Numbered from the stretch's first letter, positions 16,504 to 26,055 are shown. The stretch is DNA of 44,185 nt from Verrucomicrobiota bacterium (GCA_013285645.1 JABDHJ010000019.1:1-44185); one strand, 5' to 3'. Program-made: numbers and translations. The notes: generated by a model from the letters alone, not told the origin.

Positions 16504-18243
16504 TCAGATAATGGCGGATGCATCCACGCGGCGGGGCTTGACCGGGGAAAGTTTGACGACGTTTTCGGGATCGTAATCGACGAGCTTGAGCCAGTCTTCC
16601 GTGATGTCGTTGGGCGGGAAGATGTCGTTCTGCTTGTACTCGACGTTGAGCGCTTCCATGAAATCGCTGATGCTGAGGCCGGTCGGCTCGGGCGAGGCGA
16701 TGGCGCGTTTGATGGCGGTTTCCTTGGCCCGCTCGACGATGCCCGCGATGATCGCGCCGCTGACGAGATCGCCGCGGTGCAGATATTCGTGACGACCGCT
16801 GCGGAGCGTGACTTCGAGGAAACGGTTGTCTTCGCGCTGGCTGAATTGCGCATCGATGACCTTCTCGATAATGGCATCGACTGCCTTTTGGCGATCCTCG
16901 CCATGCTCGCGCAATAATGCGGGATCAAGAGGCAGATTCGTCGGAATATAGATGCGGTAAATTTCCTCGGAGCCTTTCTTCGTGGGACGCGAGACCTTGA
17001 TTTTGCGGTCGATACGGCCGGGGCGCAGGATGGCGGGATCGATCATGTCCGCACGGTTCGACGCGAGGATGATGACCATCTGCTGGAGCGATTCGATGCC
17101 GTCCATCTCGGCGCAGAACATGGGGACGAGCGTATTGAGAATGCCGCTGGTGCGTCCGGCGCGACGCGTGCCAAGAATCGATTCGGCTTCGTCGATGAAG
17201 ATGAAGGGCAGGAAGCCTTCCTTGGCTTTCTCGCGGGCGCGGGCGAAGAGTTCGCGCACCTGCCGCTCCGACTCGCCGACCCACATATTGAGGATTTCCG
17301 GCCCTTTGACGTGCATGAAATACTCGCGGTGATCGACGCCGGTTTTCTCGCGCAACTGGCGCGTGAGATTGTAGGCGGTCGCCTTGCCGAGGAGCGTCTT
17401 GCCGCAGCCGGGGGGGCCGTAGAGCAGAATGCCCTTCGGGCTGGTGTGATTGTAGGCCTTGAAGAGATCGCCATGGAGGAGGGGAAGCTCGACCGCATCG
17501 CGGACGGCTTGTCGCGCCTCGTCCTGTCCGCCGACTTTTTCCCACGGCAATTCGGGAACTTGCTCGAGAAGGTGATCGCGCGACTGGGCGCCCGCGACGA
17601 CTTCCAAGGCGACCCGTTGGGAGGAATCGAGGCGGATTTCGAGGCCGGGCTTGAGCTTCTCTTTGCCAAGATTGGCGGAACGGATCACGAGCGTATTGGC
17701 CATGCCGCCTTCTTGTCCGACGCGGAGGCGGCCATCGGGGAGAAGGTCCTGAATTTTCGCCACGGGTCCGCCGCTCTCGAAACCGAGATCGCCTATGACG
17801 ACATAGGCCTCGTTGAGCAGCACGCGCGTGCCGATGAGCAGTTTGGATTGCGCCAATCGAGGATCGATCGAGCAGTAAAATTCGGTGCCCCCATTGATGA
17901 CGAGCGCAATGTCGGCCTTGGGTAGATTGAGCAGGGTGCCGACACGATTGGCGGGCTGTGTCAGCTTGGTGACAGCGGCGTCCAGTTTCTCGACAGCCTG
18001 ACGCGCCTGTTCATTGAGCACTTCAAGCTCATCAATCCGGCGGCGCAGATAGCCGAGCTCGATCCGACGCGGTGAATCGATCGGATAAAATTGGGTGAGC
18101 AGATCGACGAGTTGCAGGGCCGAGAGCGTGTCGAGACTTTCATCCAGAATTGGTTCAAGTTCGGCGTGCGGTCCCTGCAAGGGCGAGTAGGAGGGATTGC
18201 TGCCCGGTTCTTCGGAGGGATGGGATTTGGATTTTCGTGCCAC
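16504..18243 (-). CDS. arc: Proteasomal AAA+ ATPase ARC (Mpa family)
   Basis: The ring ATPase that binds the Pup/UBact helix with its coiled coil, unfolds the substrate and feeds it to the 20S core. Order of parts: coiled coil (about 65-100), tandem OB domain (about 100-225), then AAA+ with Walker A GPPGCGKTLLG, pore segment KGPEILNMWVGESE, Walker B FIFIDEAESILGTR and RPGRIDRKIKV. A GTG start at 18243 is chosen; TTG at 18276 adds 11 residues, and neither has a clear ribosome site. Odd: the C-terminus is VDASAII, without the penultimate-Tyr (QYL/HbYX) tail that docks Mpa to the 20S alpha ring. Confidence 0.94.
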   Translation of the reverse strand: MARKSKSHPSEEPGSNPSYSPLQGPHAELEPILDESLDTLSALQLVDLLTQFYPIDSPRRIELGYLRRRIDELEVLNEQARQAVEKLDAAVTKLTQPANRVGTLLNLPKADIALVINGGTEFYCSIDPRLAQSKLLIGTRVLLNEAYVVIGDLGFESGGPVAKIQDLLPDGRLRVGQEGGMANTLVIRSANLGKEKLKPGLEIRLDSSQRVALEVVAGAQSRDHLLEQVPELPWEKVGGQDEARQAVRDAVELPLLHGDLFKAYNHTSPKGILLYGPPGCGKTLLGKATAYNLTRQLREKTGVDHREYFMHVKGPEILNMWVGESERQVRELFARAREKAKEGFLPFIFIDEAESILGTRRAGRTSGILNTLVPMFCAEMDGIESLQQMVIILASNRADMIDPAILRPGRIDRKIKVSRPTKKGSEEIYRIYIPTNLPLDPALLREHGEDRQKAVDAIIEKVIDAQFSQREDNRFLEVTLRSGRHEYLHRGDLVSGAIIAGIVERAKETAIKRAIASPEPTGLSISDFMEALNVEYKQNDIFPPNDITEDWLKLVDYDPENVVKLSPVKPRRVDASAII

Positions 18244-18538
18244 AGGGAAAGTTAATGGCGGGTTGGTTGCGCGCAAATGGATTCTGTCCGAACGATCGGA
18301 TGAAGGTTGCGCGCGGAGGTGGAACGTCCGACTAAAATACTGGCGTCAGCAGGACCCCCTGTGCCCGGTACATGTCGGACTTGCATGTCCTTCCTGTAGC
18401 ACAAGGCAGGCCAACTCCAACCAGGATGTTTTTGTCTCCTTCGTAAAATAAATTTACGGACGTCCCAATGACATTTTATGTCAGAGGTGGAAATTCTTTG
18501 CGCGTGACCGGCGTCGTTTTTTGGCTCAGCCTTAGGTC

Positions 18539-19051
18539 ATGAAGTTGTCCACATGGGTCCAGTTTAGCTGGAATTTAAAGACGTTGCCGGCGGAGACGGC
18601 CAAGCTGGCCTCCCGCTACACCGTGGAAGCGGCCACGCTGGACGACCGGAATTTGCTGCTCGCGGCTGTGAGTCGGTCCGTTTCGATGGAACCGGCCTGG
18701 AGCGATGACATGGCGGCGCGGGTGAAGCTGGCCGAGGATATCATCCAAACGGCTTTTCCGGCGGGCGAGGTGACTTTTGTCGCGATCAAGCACGGGGCCC
18801 GCATTATCGGCACGGCGGCCATTCGCGACGCAGGTGACCAAGTGAGCAATCTACCGGTCGGGGTCTGCGTACTGAATGAATATCGCTGCCGGGGGCTGGG
18901 AACTTATCTTTTGCATGAGAGCCTGCGCCGCCTGAAGGAGCGCGGACTGGAGGAAGCGCGATTGGTGACGAAAAAGGGGCTTACCGCCGACAAATACCTT
19001 TATCCCAAGTTCGGCAGCAAGCGCATCGTGTTGGATGTTGCCCCAGTCTGA
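18539..19051 (+). CDS. GNAT-family N-acetyltransferase
   Basis: A 170-residue acetyl-CoA-dependent transferase. The fold is visible as FVAIKHGARIIGTAAIRD (strands 2-3), VGVCVLNEYRCRGLGTYLL (strand 4 plus the RxxGLG pyrophosphate loop) and the last part LVTKKGLTADKYLYPKFGSKRI. The first 30 residues are an extra N-terminal stretch. It is divergent from the ARC ATPase and is followed 36 bases later by a flavin reductase on the same strand. Substrate unknown. Confidence 0.85.
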   Translation: MKLSTWVQFSWNLKTLPAETAKLASRYTVEAATLDDRNLLLAAVSRSVSMEPAWSDDMAARVKLAEDIIQTAFPAGEVTFVAIKHGARIIGTAAIRDAGDQVSNLPVGVCVLNEYRCRGLGTYLLHESLRRLKERGLEEARLVTKKGLTADKYLYPKFGSKRIVLDVAPV

Positions 19052-19087
19052 CGACAAGCCAGGGCGCATTTACGGGAGACCTTCGCC

Positions 19088-20569
19088 ATGCCTGTTCTTT
19101 TGCCGCGTTCAATTATTGGTCAGGCTTTTGCCGAGCAATGGAGTCGTCTCAAGCCATCCGCGCCTGAATTTGATGTTGCCATAATTGGTGGCGGCAGCGC
19201 GGGATATGCGGCGGCCCGCACCGCTGCTGCGCTTGGCGCACGCACCGTGGTGATCGAGGGCGGAAAAGAGATCGGTGGGCTCTGTATCCTGCGTGGATGC
19301 ATGCCGTCGAAATCATTTTTGGAATCGGCCCATCGCTGGCACGACATCGGACGGGCACGAGAGTTCGGCCTCGTCGCCAAGCAGATCAAAGTAGATATGA
19401 AATGCGTGCAGGCGCGAAAGAAGCACCTGATTGGCGAGTTTGCCGCCCATCGACGCAAGCAATTGGGCCGAGGTAAATTTACTTTTGTGCGGGGACATGC
19501 CTCTTTTCTCGATGCACAGACTTTGTTGATCGAGCGAGGGAACAAGAAGGAATTGCTGACGGCCTCGACTTTTATTATCGCCACGGGATCGGTTATTACG
19601 CATGTGCCGGTGCCCGGTTTGTGGGAGGCGGATTGCTTGACCAGCGATACCGCGCTGGAGCTTGATAAAATTCCGAAGCGGCTGGCGGTGCTGGGCGGCG
19701 GCGTGATCGCGGTGGAACTGGGCCAGTTTTTTGCGCGGGTGGGATCGAAGACGACGATTCTGCAGCGGAGCAAGAAGATCGTTCGCAATTATGATCCCGA
19801 TGTCAGCCTCGAACTTGAGCGCGCATTGAAGGCTGACGGGATTGATGTGCGGACGGGCGTGAAGCTCCTGGAAGTGCGCAAGACTTCCAAGGGAAAGAAG
19901 ATCCTTTTTCAACGTGGCACGAAGCGCGAGGAAGTTGTGGTGGATGAAATTCTTTATGCGCTGGGCCGCGAGCCGGCGGTGAAGGGGCTGAATCTTGAGG
20001 CGGCGGGCGTGTCGCTGGACGAGGGCGAGTTGCATGTGGACGATACCATGGCGACTTCTATGCCGAATATTTTTGCGGTGGGCGATACGGTGGGGCCGAA
20101 CGAGGTAGTGCACATCGCCATCCAGCAGGGGGAAATTGCCGCGCGCAATGCGGTGGATCATTTACGCGGGGACCATGAGATACCCGAGAAGATCGATTAT
20201 CGCCTCAAGGCGCTGGTCACGTTTACCGATCCTGAGATTGCATCGGTGGGACTTAACGAAACCGAAGCGAAGGAAAAGGGGATCGATTTTCTAAGCGCGA
20301 AGTATCCGTTTAATGATCATGGTAAGTCGCAGATCGGCGGGTACGAATTTGGTTTCGTGAAGCTGATTGCGGAGAAAAGCCGGGGTGAGATTATCGGTGC
20401 GGAAATCATCGGGCCACGCGCCTCGGACTTGATTCACGAACTGATTGCGGTGATGCGCTATCGCGGGACGGTGCAGGAACTGGCGGTGATGCCGCATTAT
20501 CATCCGACGTTGGCTGAAATTGTCACTTATCCGGCAGAGGAATTGGCGGAGAAGCTTTTTCCGGCGTAA
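19088..20569 (+). CDS. Pyridine nucleotide-disulfide oxidoreductase (class I, dihydrolipoamide/mercuric reductase-like)
   Basis: A 493-residue FAD and NAD(P)H enzyme. Seen: FAD-binding AIIGGGSAGYAAARTAAALG, redox-active pair in GGLCILRGCMPSKSF (CxxxxC), the second nucleotide fold LAVLGGGVIAVELGQFFARVG, the FAD-ribityl motif MPNIFAVGDTVG, and the dimerisation domain with catalytic His in MPHYHPTLAEI. Class I flavoprotein reductases share this plan, so the partner (lipoamide, glutathione, metal or another disulfide) is not set by sequence. No 2-oxoacid dehydrogenase genes are adjacent. A 35-residue extension before the FAD site has no obvious targeting signal. Confidence 0.9.
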   Translation: MPVLLPRSIIGQAFAEQWSRLKPSAPEFDVAIIGGGSAGYAAARTAAALGARTVVIEGGKEIGGLCILRGCMPSKSFLESAHRWHDIGRAREFGLVAKQIKVDMKCVQARKKHLIGEFAAHRRKQLGRGKFTFVRGHASFLDAQTLLIERGNKKELLTASTFIIATGSVITHVPVPGLWEADCLTSDTALELDKIPKRLAVLGGGVIAVELGQFFARVGSKTTILQRSKKIVRNYDPDVSLELERALKADGIDVRTGVKLLEVRKTSKGKKILFQRGTKREEVVVDEILYALGREPAVKGLNLEAAGVSLDEGELHVDDTMATSMPNIFAVGDTVGPNEVVHIAIQQGEIAARNAVDHLRGDHEIPEKIDYRLKALVTFTDPEIASVGLNETEAKEKGIDFLSAKYPFNDHGKSQIGGYEFGFVKLIAEKSRGEIIGAEIIGPRASDLIHELIAVMRYRGTVQELAVMPHYHPTLAEIVTYPAEELAEKLFPA

Positions 20570-20612
20570 CCCAGGCTTGATGCTCGTTATACAGGACGTT
20601 AAACCTGTTTCC

Positions 20613-20879
20613 ATGAATGCCATTTCATACACCATGGCTCGTGAAAATCTGGCCGCGACTATGGATCGAGTCTGTCAGGATCATAATCCCGTTGTTATCA
20701 CGCGGAACCGCAAAGAGGCAGTTGTGATGATGTCTTTGGAAGATTATTCGTCTTGGGAAGAAACTACTTATCTTATGCGTTCGCCTGCTAATGCGCTTCG
20801 ATTGCTGGAATCGATTATGGAAATTGAAAAGGGGAAGAACGTTGTGCGGAAGAAATTGAGCGACCTAATCGAGGAATAA
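20613..20879 (+). CDS. yefM: YefM/Phd-family antitoxin without a partner toxin
   Basis: An 88-residue antitoxin: MNAISYTMARENLAATMDRV, then PVVITRNRKEAVVMMSLEDY and ETTYLMRSPANALRLLESI are near-consensus YefM. Its N-terminal part binds operator DNA; its C-terminal part normally wraps the YoeB RNase. The ATG at 20613 is chosen because it gives the family N-terminus; the upstream extension overlaps the reductase. No YoeB-like frame follows: the next gene is on the opposite strand 14 bases on. So it is an orphan, either a relic or a trans-acting antitoxin. Confidence 0.9.
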   Translation: MNAISYTMARENLAATMDRVCQDHNPVVITRNRKEAVVMMSLEDYSSWEETTYLMRSPANALRLLESIMEIEKGKNVVRKKLSDLIEE

Positions 20880-20893
20880 AAAATCACTCGATC

Positions 20894-21502
20894 TTAACCG
20901 AGTAGATCATGAATTAAGTGGGGCAATTCTGGCTCACGTTTTGATCGGATATGTCCCACGTATTTGGCCGCATCTGGACCCCAGTCAAAATAAATACCCT
21001 GATCGCCTTGTTTCAACGCGGTAGCTTCGGTGCCAGTTAATTCTAACTGGATCGCGTGAAGTAATCGTGACCCTCGTTGGCCCACAACAGTTGCAAATAC
21101 CTCGACCGTATATTTGCCCTCTAAAAAATGAAAAGAAGTGCCATCAGAAGGCAGCATGAAATGGTGATTTGCGGCTACGCCACTTTCTGGAACAAAAAGA
21201 CCACTTCCTCTAACAAGTTGCTTATCCCCATAGACCCAAATATTGAAGTTCTGCGTGGTTTCGCCCCGTCTAAGACGAATATACATGCTCTCGACAATGC
21301 GTCCTCGTTTTGATGTCGCATAAAGCAACGTTCGAAGGAATACCTTTAGCGGAGGATTATCCGATTTAGAACCTCCATCAGGACCAAAGAAAATAACCGT
21401 AGGCTGAGTCATTAAAACCATTCCCCGTCGGAGCAATGTGAACCAGGCCGTAAGACACGAAACCCCTAATGCCAGAATCGAGATGATTAGGCTTATTGTC
21501 AT
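20894..21502 (-). CDS. Membrane-anchored protein of unknown function
   Basis: Not recognised. The 202 residues begin with one hydrophobic segment (ISLIISILALGVSCLTAWFTLL, split by a Cys) followed by Arg-Arg, which suggests a single-pass anchor. The rest is a mixed beta-rich domain (PTVIFFGPDG, IYIRLRRGE-like and YTVEVFATVVGQRG stretches), with no catalytic motif I can name. It lies between the convergent orphan antitoxin and acs. Base composition is visibly less GC-rich than its neighbours, as is yefM, so the pair may be an acquired patch. Confidence 0.55.
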   Translation of the reverse strand: MTISLIISILALGVSCLTAWFTLLRRGMVLMTQPTVIFFGPDGGSKSDNPPLKVFLRTLLYATSKRGRIVESMYIRLRRGETTQNFNIWVYGDKQLVRGSGLFVPESGVAANHHFMLPSDGTSFHFLEGKYTVEVFATVVGQRGSRLLHAIQLELTGTEATALKQGDQGIYFDWGPDAAKYVGHIRSKREPELPHLIHDLLG

Positions 21503-21519
21503 ATTATAGTTCTAACGAG

Positions 21520-21543
21520 CGACGGTCATAGACCGCCGCTACA
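21520..21543. repeat. REP-like palindrome
   Basis: CGACGGTCATAGACCGCCGC + TAC, the GTAGC-foot palindrome also found at 39698-39775 and 11994-12017. It lies between the acs stop and the start of the membrane-anchored unknown gene. Confidence 0.7.
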
Positions 21544-21551
21544 TTAAGAGA

Positions 21552-23561
21552 TTAGTCCTCCGACTGCTTCAGCTTGGCGAGGACGTTGAGGTCTTCGAGG
21601 GTCGTGGTGTCGCCTTTGATTTCGCCGGTGGGCGAGGCGGCCACTTCCTTGAGCAGGCGGCGCATGATTTTTCCGCTACGCGTCTTGGGCAGGCCATCGA
21701 CGAAGCGGATATCGCTGGGCTTGGCGATCGGGCCGATTTCCTTGCCGACGTGCGCACGGAGGGCTTCCTTTAAGCCGGGACTGTGTTGGATGCCGTTTTT
21801 CAACGTCACGAACGCGACGATGGCCTGGCCCGTGAGATCGTCCGGGCGACCAACCACGGCGGCCTCGGCGATGTCAGAGTGACTTGCCAATGCGCCCTCC
21901 ACCTCGGAGGTACCAAGGCGATGTCCGGCGACGTTGAGCACGTCGTCGATCCGGCCCATGATCCAAAAATATCCATCCTTGTCGCGATGCGCGCCGTCCC
22001 CTGCGAAGTAGCAGCCCTTGACCTCGCTCCAGTAGGTTTTGCGATAACGCGCGGCATCGCCGTAAATCGTGCGGAGCATGGAGGGCCACGGACGGCGAAT
22101 CACCAGCTTGCCTCCGACGTTGGGCTCGGTTTCGTTGCCGTTGTCATCGACCACGGCGGCATCGACGCCGAAGAACGGCAGCGTGGCCGAACCGGGCTTG
22201 AGCGGCGTGGCACCGGGCATGGGGGCAATCATGTGGCAGCCTGTTTCCGTCTGCCACCAAGTATCGACGATGGGGCAGCGCTTGCCGCCGACCTTGTCAT
22301 GGTACCAGAGCCAGGCCTCGGGATTGATCGGTTCGCCCACGCTGCCGAGCAGCCGGAGCGAAGAGAGATCGTGCGGGGTCAGCCAGTCATCGCCCCACTT
22401 GATGAAGGAACGAATCGCGGTAGGTGCGGTGTAGAAAATGTTCACCTTGTGCTTATCGATGATGCGCCAGAAGCGGTCGGGCTCGGGGAAATTCGGTGTA
22501 CCCTCGTAAATCAGGCTCGTTCCGCCATTGGACAGGACGCCATAGGCGACGTAGCTGTGACCCGTGATCCAACCGACGTCGGCCGTGCAGAAATAGACGT
22601 CCTCGGGCCGGATATCGAAGTAATACTTCGTCGTCATGTGGCAACCGAGCAGGTAGCCCCCCGTGGTGTGGAGAATGCCCTTCGGCTTGCCGGTGCTGCC
22701 GCTGGTGTAGAGGATGAAAAGAGGATGTTCGCTATCGAGCACCTCGGGCTTGCAGACGGCGCTGACGGTCTGGACTTCCTCGTGCAGCCAGAAATCGCGA
22801 CCCGGAGTCATCGTGACTTCCTGCTTGGTGCGCTGGACGACGATGACGCTTTTCACCTTGGGCGTGCCGAGCAGGGCCAGATCGACATTCTTTTTGACGC
22901 CGAGCGCGGTGCCGCGCCGGAAGCCGCCGTCAGCGGTGATGATCACCTTGGCATCGCAATCATTGGTCCGTTCCTTGAGTGCTTCCGCGCTGAATCCGCT
23001 GAAGACGACACTGTGCGGGGCGCCGATTCGCGCGCAGGCCAGCATCGCGACGACCGCTTCGGGAATCATCGGCAGATAAATCATCACGCGATCCCCCGTT
23101 TTCACGCCATGCTTCTTCAGCACATTGGCCATGAGACAGACTTCGCGATGAAGCTGCTGATAGGTCAGCGTCGTGACGTCGCCGGGTTCACCTTCAAAAA
23201 TAATGGCGGCTTTGTTGCGCAACGGCCCGGTCAGATGGCGGTCGAGGCAATTGACGCTCGCGTTGATCTTGCCGCCCACGAACCATTCCGCAAAGGGCGG
23301 TTTCCAGAGGCAGACTTTCTTCCACTTCTTAAACCAAGTCAGTTCCTCCTCGGCGGCTTTGCCCCAGAATTTGTCCGGGTTTTTGAGGGAGGCTTTGTGA
23401 AGCTTCTTATATTTCTTGAGGCTATCGATCCGGGCGTTCTTGACGAATTTGGCGGACGGTTTGAAAACCTTCCCTGCCTTCGACATCGAATCGATATTGA
23501 CGTGGGCCTTGGGGGAAGCGGGGGACGGTGAAGCCGACTTGACTTTGGTTTCGGTAGACAT
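21552..23561 (-). CDS. acs: Acetyl-CoA synthetase
   Basis: AMP-forming acetate activation to acetyl-CoA, 669 residues, close to the usual 650. Seen: ATP-binding [32 protein letters not shown], the hinge motif near [20 protein letters not shown], and [14 protein letters not shown] with the catalytic Lys that is often regulated by acetylation. An N-terminal extension of about 35 residues rich in Ser/Pro/Lys precedes the fold. The start ATG at 23561 is clear. It stands alone on the minus strand, divergent from a hydrolase. Confidence 0.96.
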   Translation of the reverse strand: MSTETKVKSASPSPASPKAHVNIDSMSKAGKVFKPSAKFVKNARIDSLKKYKKLHKASLKNPDKFWGKAAEEELTWFKKWKKVCLWKPPFAEWFVGGKINASVNCLDRHLTGPLRNKAAIIFEGEPGDVTTLTYQQLHREVCLMANVLKKHGVKTGDRVMIYLPMIPEAVVAMLACARIGAPHSVVFSGFSAEALKERTNDCDAKVIITADGGFRRGTALGVKKNVDLALLGTPKVKSVIVVQRTKQEVTMTPGRDFWLHEEVQTVSAVCKPEVLDSEHPLFILYTSGSTGKPKGILHTTGGYLLGCHMTTKYYFDIRPEDVYFCTADVGWITGHSYVAYGVLSNGGTSLIYEGTPNFPEPDRFWRIIDKHKVNIFYTAPTAIRSFIKWGDDWLTPHDLSSLRLLGSVGEPINPEAWLWYHDKVGGKRCPIVDTWWQTETGCHMIAPMPGATPLKPGSATLPFFGVDAAVVDDNGNETEPNVGGKLVIRRPWPSMLRTIYGDAARYRKTYWSEVKGCYFAGDGAHRDKDGYFWIMGRIDDVLNVAGHRLGTSEVEGALASHSDIAEAAVVGRPDDLTGQAIVAFVTLKNGIQHSPGLKEALRAHVGKEIGPIAKPSDIRFVDGLPKTRSGKIMRRLLKEVAASPTGEIKGDTTTLEDLNVLAKLKQSED

Positions 23562-23727
23562 GGAATCCTTGGAGATTGATTTGGGGACGGCGCGACAGGT
23601 TCGATGTAAGCAAGAACACTTAAATCGGGCAACTCAAACACCGTGACATTTTGAGGGGCTGCTGAGCCACCTGGTCGTTCATGGCGGTAGACAAGCGGTC
23701 AGTCACCATGGCAGACATGGAGGCAGC

Positions 23728-24882
23728 ATGATCCAGGTTGTGTCCCATTCCCATTTGCAGGATGTTGGGCTCGTTCAAGTTCGAACGAACCCGCTGCCGG
23801 GCCGGTTCCCGGTGGGTGTTTGCCATTATCACGCGATTGATGCGACACGGATGGATGAGCAGGACCGCGTTCCACGGCAGTTCATGGTTTCTGCCTTCTA
23901 TCCTGCCGAGGCACGCGAGGGTGCGGTCGGGGCACGATTGGTGGATATTTTTGAGCCTGCTGTTACGGAGGCCTTGGAGTACCTGACGGACGATCTCGAG
24001 AGTGAAACCAAAGAGGAACTGCTTCGGAAACTGCGATCAATTGAACTTCAATCGGCTCGCAGTAGCCCGCCGGAACACTCTGCCGCGCCTTATCCTGTGT
24101 TGATCTACTATCCTGCCGGGGGATGCAATCGCTTTGCCAATGCCGATGTTTGCGAAGCTCTGGCCAGTCACGGGTACGTGGTATTGGCCATGGATGGGCC
24201 GCATGACGCTTCTCTTGTCGTGTTTCCAGACGGGCAGCTCTGCAAGGGACCGCTTCAGGGCGATTATATCTCGCCCGGAGTCGGCGATGTCGGGTACTTG
24301 CTCGGCCAACTCGATGAACTGAATGGCGAGGGCATTCTTTCCAGGATGATCGATACGAAGCGGGTGGGCATCTTTGGTCATTCGCGCGGGGGATATATTG
24401 CCAATATCAGTGCGTTCCTGAACGAGCAGGTGAAGGCTGCGGTGAGCATCGACAGTTTTCTCTGGGGATATATGTCGGAAGGAACCGGCCTTGAAAAGCA
24501 CCCGCTCGATTTTCAGGCGAAAGTGAGATCGATGTCCAAGCCGCTGTTGCGTTTGTGCGGACGTCCCGATGGCACTGATCCTCAGAAAGAGGCTGAATTT
24601 TGTCTCAAGCGCGATGGCGGGGATTTCATAGGAGACTTTTCCGTGGTGGCTTTTCCAGGATGGTCGCACTCCGATTTCATGACAACGCCCTGGTCTTGTG
24701 GAAAAGGCTACGATCTCGTGGCGAATCAATCACGAGTACGGGCAGATGCTGCCGAGACGTTGACGGACATTCTCACGACGTTTTTCGATAGCCGTTTACG
24801 CGGTGCGGATACAGATCAATTGCATGGCTGTATTCGACGGCATCCGGCACTCGGGGTAGCCACGCAAGCAGCCATGAAGTGA
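23728..24882 (+). CDS. Alpha/beta hydrolase, PAF-acetylhydrolase-like
   Basis: A 384-residue serine hydrolase. The nucleophile elbow is GIFGHSRGGYIA, a likely oxyanion stretch is YPVLIYYPAGGCNRFANA, and the His sits in FPGWSHSDFMTTPW, an order and spacing like plasma PAF acetylhydrolase-type enzymes. The ATG at 23728 has GGAGG four bases upstream. There is no signal peptide. It might cleave short-chain esters or oxidised phospholipids; this is family-level inference. REP-like repeats follow its stop. Confidence 0.82.
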   Translation: MIQVVSHSHLQDVGLVQVRTNPLPGRFPVGVCHYHAIDATRMDEQDRVPRQFMVSAFYPAEAREGAVGARLVDIFEPAVTEALEYLTDDLESETKEELLRKLRSIELQSARSSPPEHSAAPYPVLIYYPAGGCNRFANADVCEALASHGYVVLAMDGPHDASLVVFPDGQLCKGPLQGDYISPGVGDVGYLLGQLDELNGEGILSRMIDTKRVGIFGHSRGGYIANISAFLNEQVKAAVSIDSFLWGYMSEGTGLEKHPLDFQAKVRSMSKPLLRLCGRPDGTDPQKEAEFCLKRDGGDFIGDFSVVAFPGWSHSDFMTTPWSCGKGYDLVANQSRVRADAAETLTDILTTFFDSRLRGADTDQLHGCIRRHPALGVATQAAMK

Positions 24883-24904
24883 TGAGCTCAGGATCTGTAG
24901 ATAG

Positions 24905-25006
24905 CCCGCGATCTCCGAGCGCGGGTCTGCACCCCTGACCGTCGCCCGGAGGTCGACGGCTACCACGGAGGGAAGGCATCCGCCGATAGGGACATCGGCG
25001 GCTACC
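24905..25006. repeat. Tandem REP-like palindromes
   Basis: Three palindromes lie between the hydrolase and the convergent phyH gene. They are CCCGCG..CGCGGG (24905-24925), a unit at 24937-24964 that matches the copy in udg, and a unit at 24980-25006 with a CGCCGATAGG centre. The last two, with the AGGGAAGGCATC spacer, form the same composite as 41061-41130 inverted. Confidence 0.8.
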
Positions 25007-25023
25007 ACGGGTTCTTTCCCTTT

Positions 25024-26043
25024 TTACGCCATCTTGGCGGGTGGACTCTGCCTCTTGTCGCTCGGCGCTTTGGCATTGGAATCGACGCAGCCGCCTTCGC
25101 CGCTGGGGCGCACCCAGACGGTGTTCAGTTGTTCCGTGCCTTTCCAAGCATAGGGATCTTCGCCAGCAATCATCATGATGTCGCGGCGATCTGCCGTTGC
25201 CATGCTTTCGCCGTCGCGCGGCAGTCCCCAGGGAAGGAGCGATTCCGCGCTCATATAGTGGTTCACGAGCACGCGACGATAGCCGGACTTGGCGTGATTG
25301 GGCAGGGAGCGATGCAGGAGATAGCCATTAAAGAAGACGATGCTGCCAGCCTTCACTTCGACGGGGACGGAGTCCTCATCGCTGTAGGGAAACTGATAGG
25401 ACTGCCCGGCGCAATCGAAGCGGCGGTCGTTCAGGTTAGGCTTTTGCGGATAGATGATGCCGCGACGATGGGAGCCGGGGAGAATCCAGAGACAGCCATT
25501 TTCGACCGTCGCGTCGTCCATGGCCAGCCAGCCGCCCGAAAGAGACCTATCCCGCGTGGGGATGTAAAACTCGTCCTGGTGCCAGGCTTGGCCCGGTTTG
25601 CCGGAGGCCTTGATGAAGAGCATCGATTGCATGCACTTCACGTTGGGCCCGATGATGCGGGTGAGGATATCGACGTAGGAAGGATGGGCGACGTAACGAT
25701 TCATGGCTTCCGAAATCTTGTGCGGGAAATGAAGGCATAAATATCTGCGAAGAACTTCGTCATCGGTTTCGCCGGGCGTGGCTTCCGTGATGCCGCCGAA
25801 GGCCCCGCGATTGCCGCGACAGACTTGCGTGGTTTCCTCTCGCAGTTCGGCGATTCCCTCCGGCGGGATGCAACCCTCGACGACCAGAAAGCCGTTTTCG
25901 CGGTAGAATGCGACCGCTTCATCCGGCAGCGGCAGGGTGTAATAACCGGCGGGGCGACCGGTCTTCGGCCAGCTGGAGAAGGGCTTGGTGAACTTCGGGG
26001 TGAAGGTCGGGATTTGTGGCAGGGTTTCGAGGGTAGCGGGCAT
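25024..26043 (-). CDS. Phytanoyl-CoA dioxygenase (PhyH) family protein
   Basis: A 339-residue Fe(II)/2-oxoglutarate oxygenase. The first metal ligands are in AWHQDEFYIP (HxD) and the distal His in LLHRSLPNHAKSGYRRV, with the following Arg for 2-oxoglutarate. Upstream, AVAFYRENGFLVVEGCIPPE is the usual N-terminal helix-strand. It starts 12 bases after the desaturase stop, so the two form an operon, read away from a divergent AraC regulator. PhyH homologues hydroxylate many small molecules, and substrate is not predictable. Confidence 0.87.
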   Translation of the reverse strand: MPATLETLPQIPTFTPKFTKPFSSWPKTGRPAGYYTLPLPDEAVAFYRENGFLVVEGCIPPEGIAELREETTQVCRGNRGAFGGITEATPGETDDEVLRRYLCLHFPHKISEAMNRYVAHPSYVDILTRIIGPNVKCMQSMLFIKASGKPGQAWHQDEFYIPTRDRSLSGGWLAMDDATVENGCLWILPGSHRRGIIYPQKPNLNDRRFDCAGQSYQFPYSDEDSVPVEVKAGSIVFFNGYLLHRSLPNHAKSGYRRVLVNHYMSAESLLPWGLPRDGESMATADRRDIMMIAGEDPYAWKGTEQLNTVWVRPSGEGGCVDSNAKAPSDKRQSPPAKMA

Positions 26044-26055
26044 GGCGATACGGAC

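Noticed and set aside
20880-20893. YoeB toxin after yefM
   Set aside because: Only 14 bases separate yefM from a convergent gene, and no toxin frame is visible on the plus strand.
21783-23531. A 582-codon plus-strand frame
   Set aside because: Shadow of acs in a GC-rich genome; its translation has no recognisable domain.
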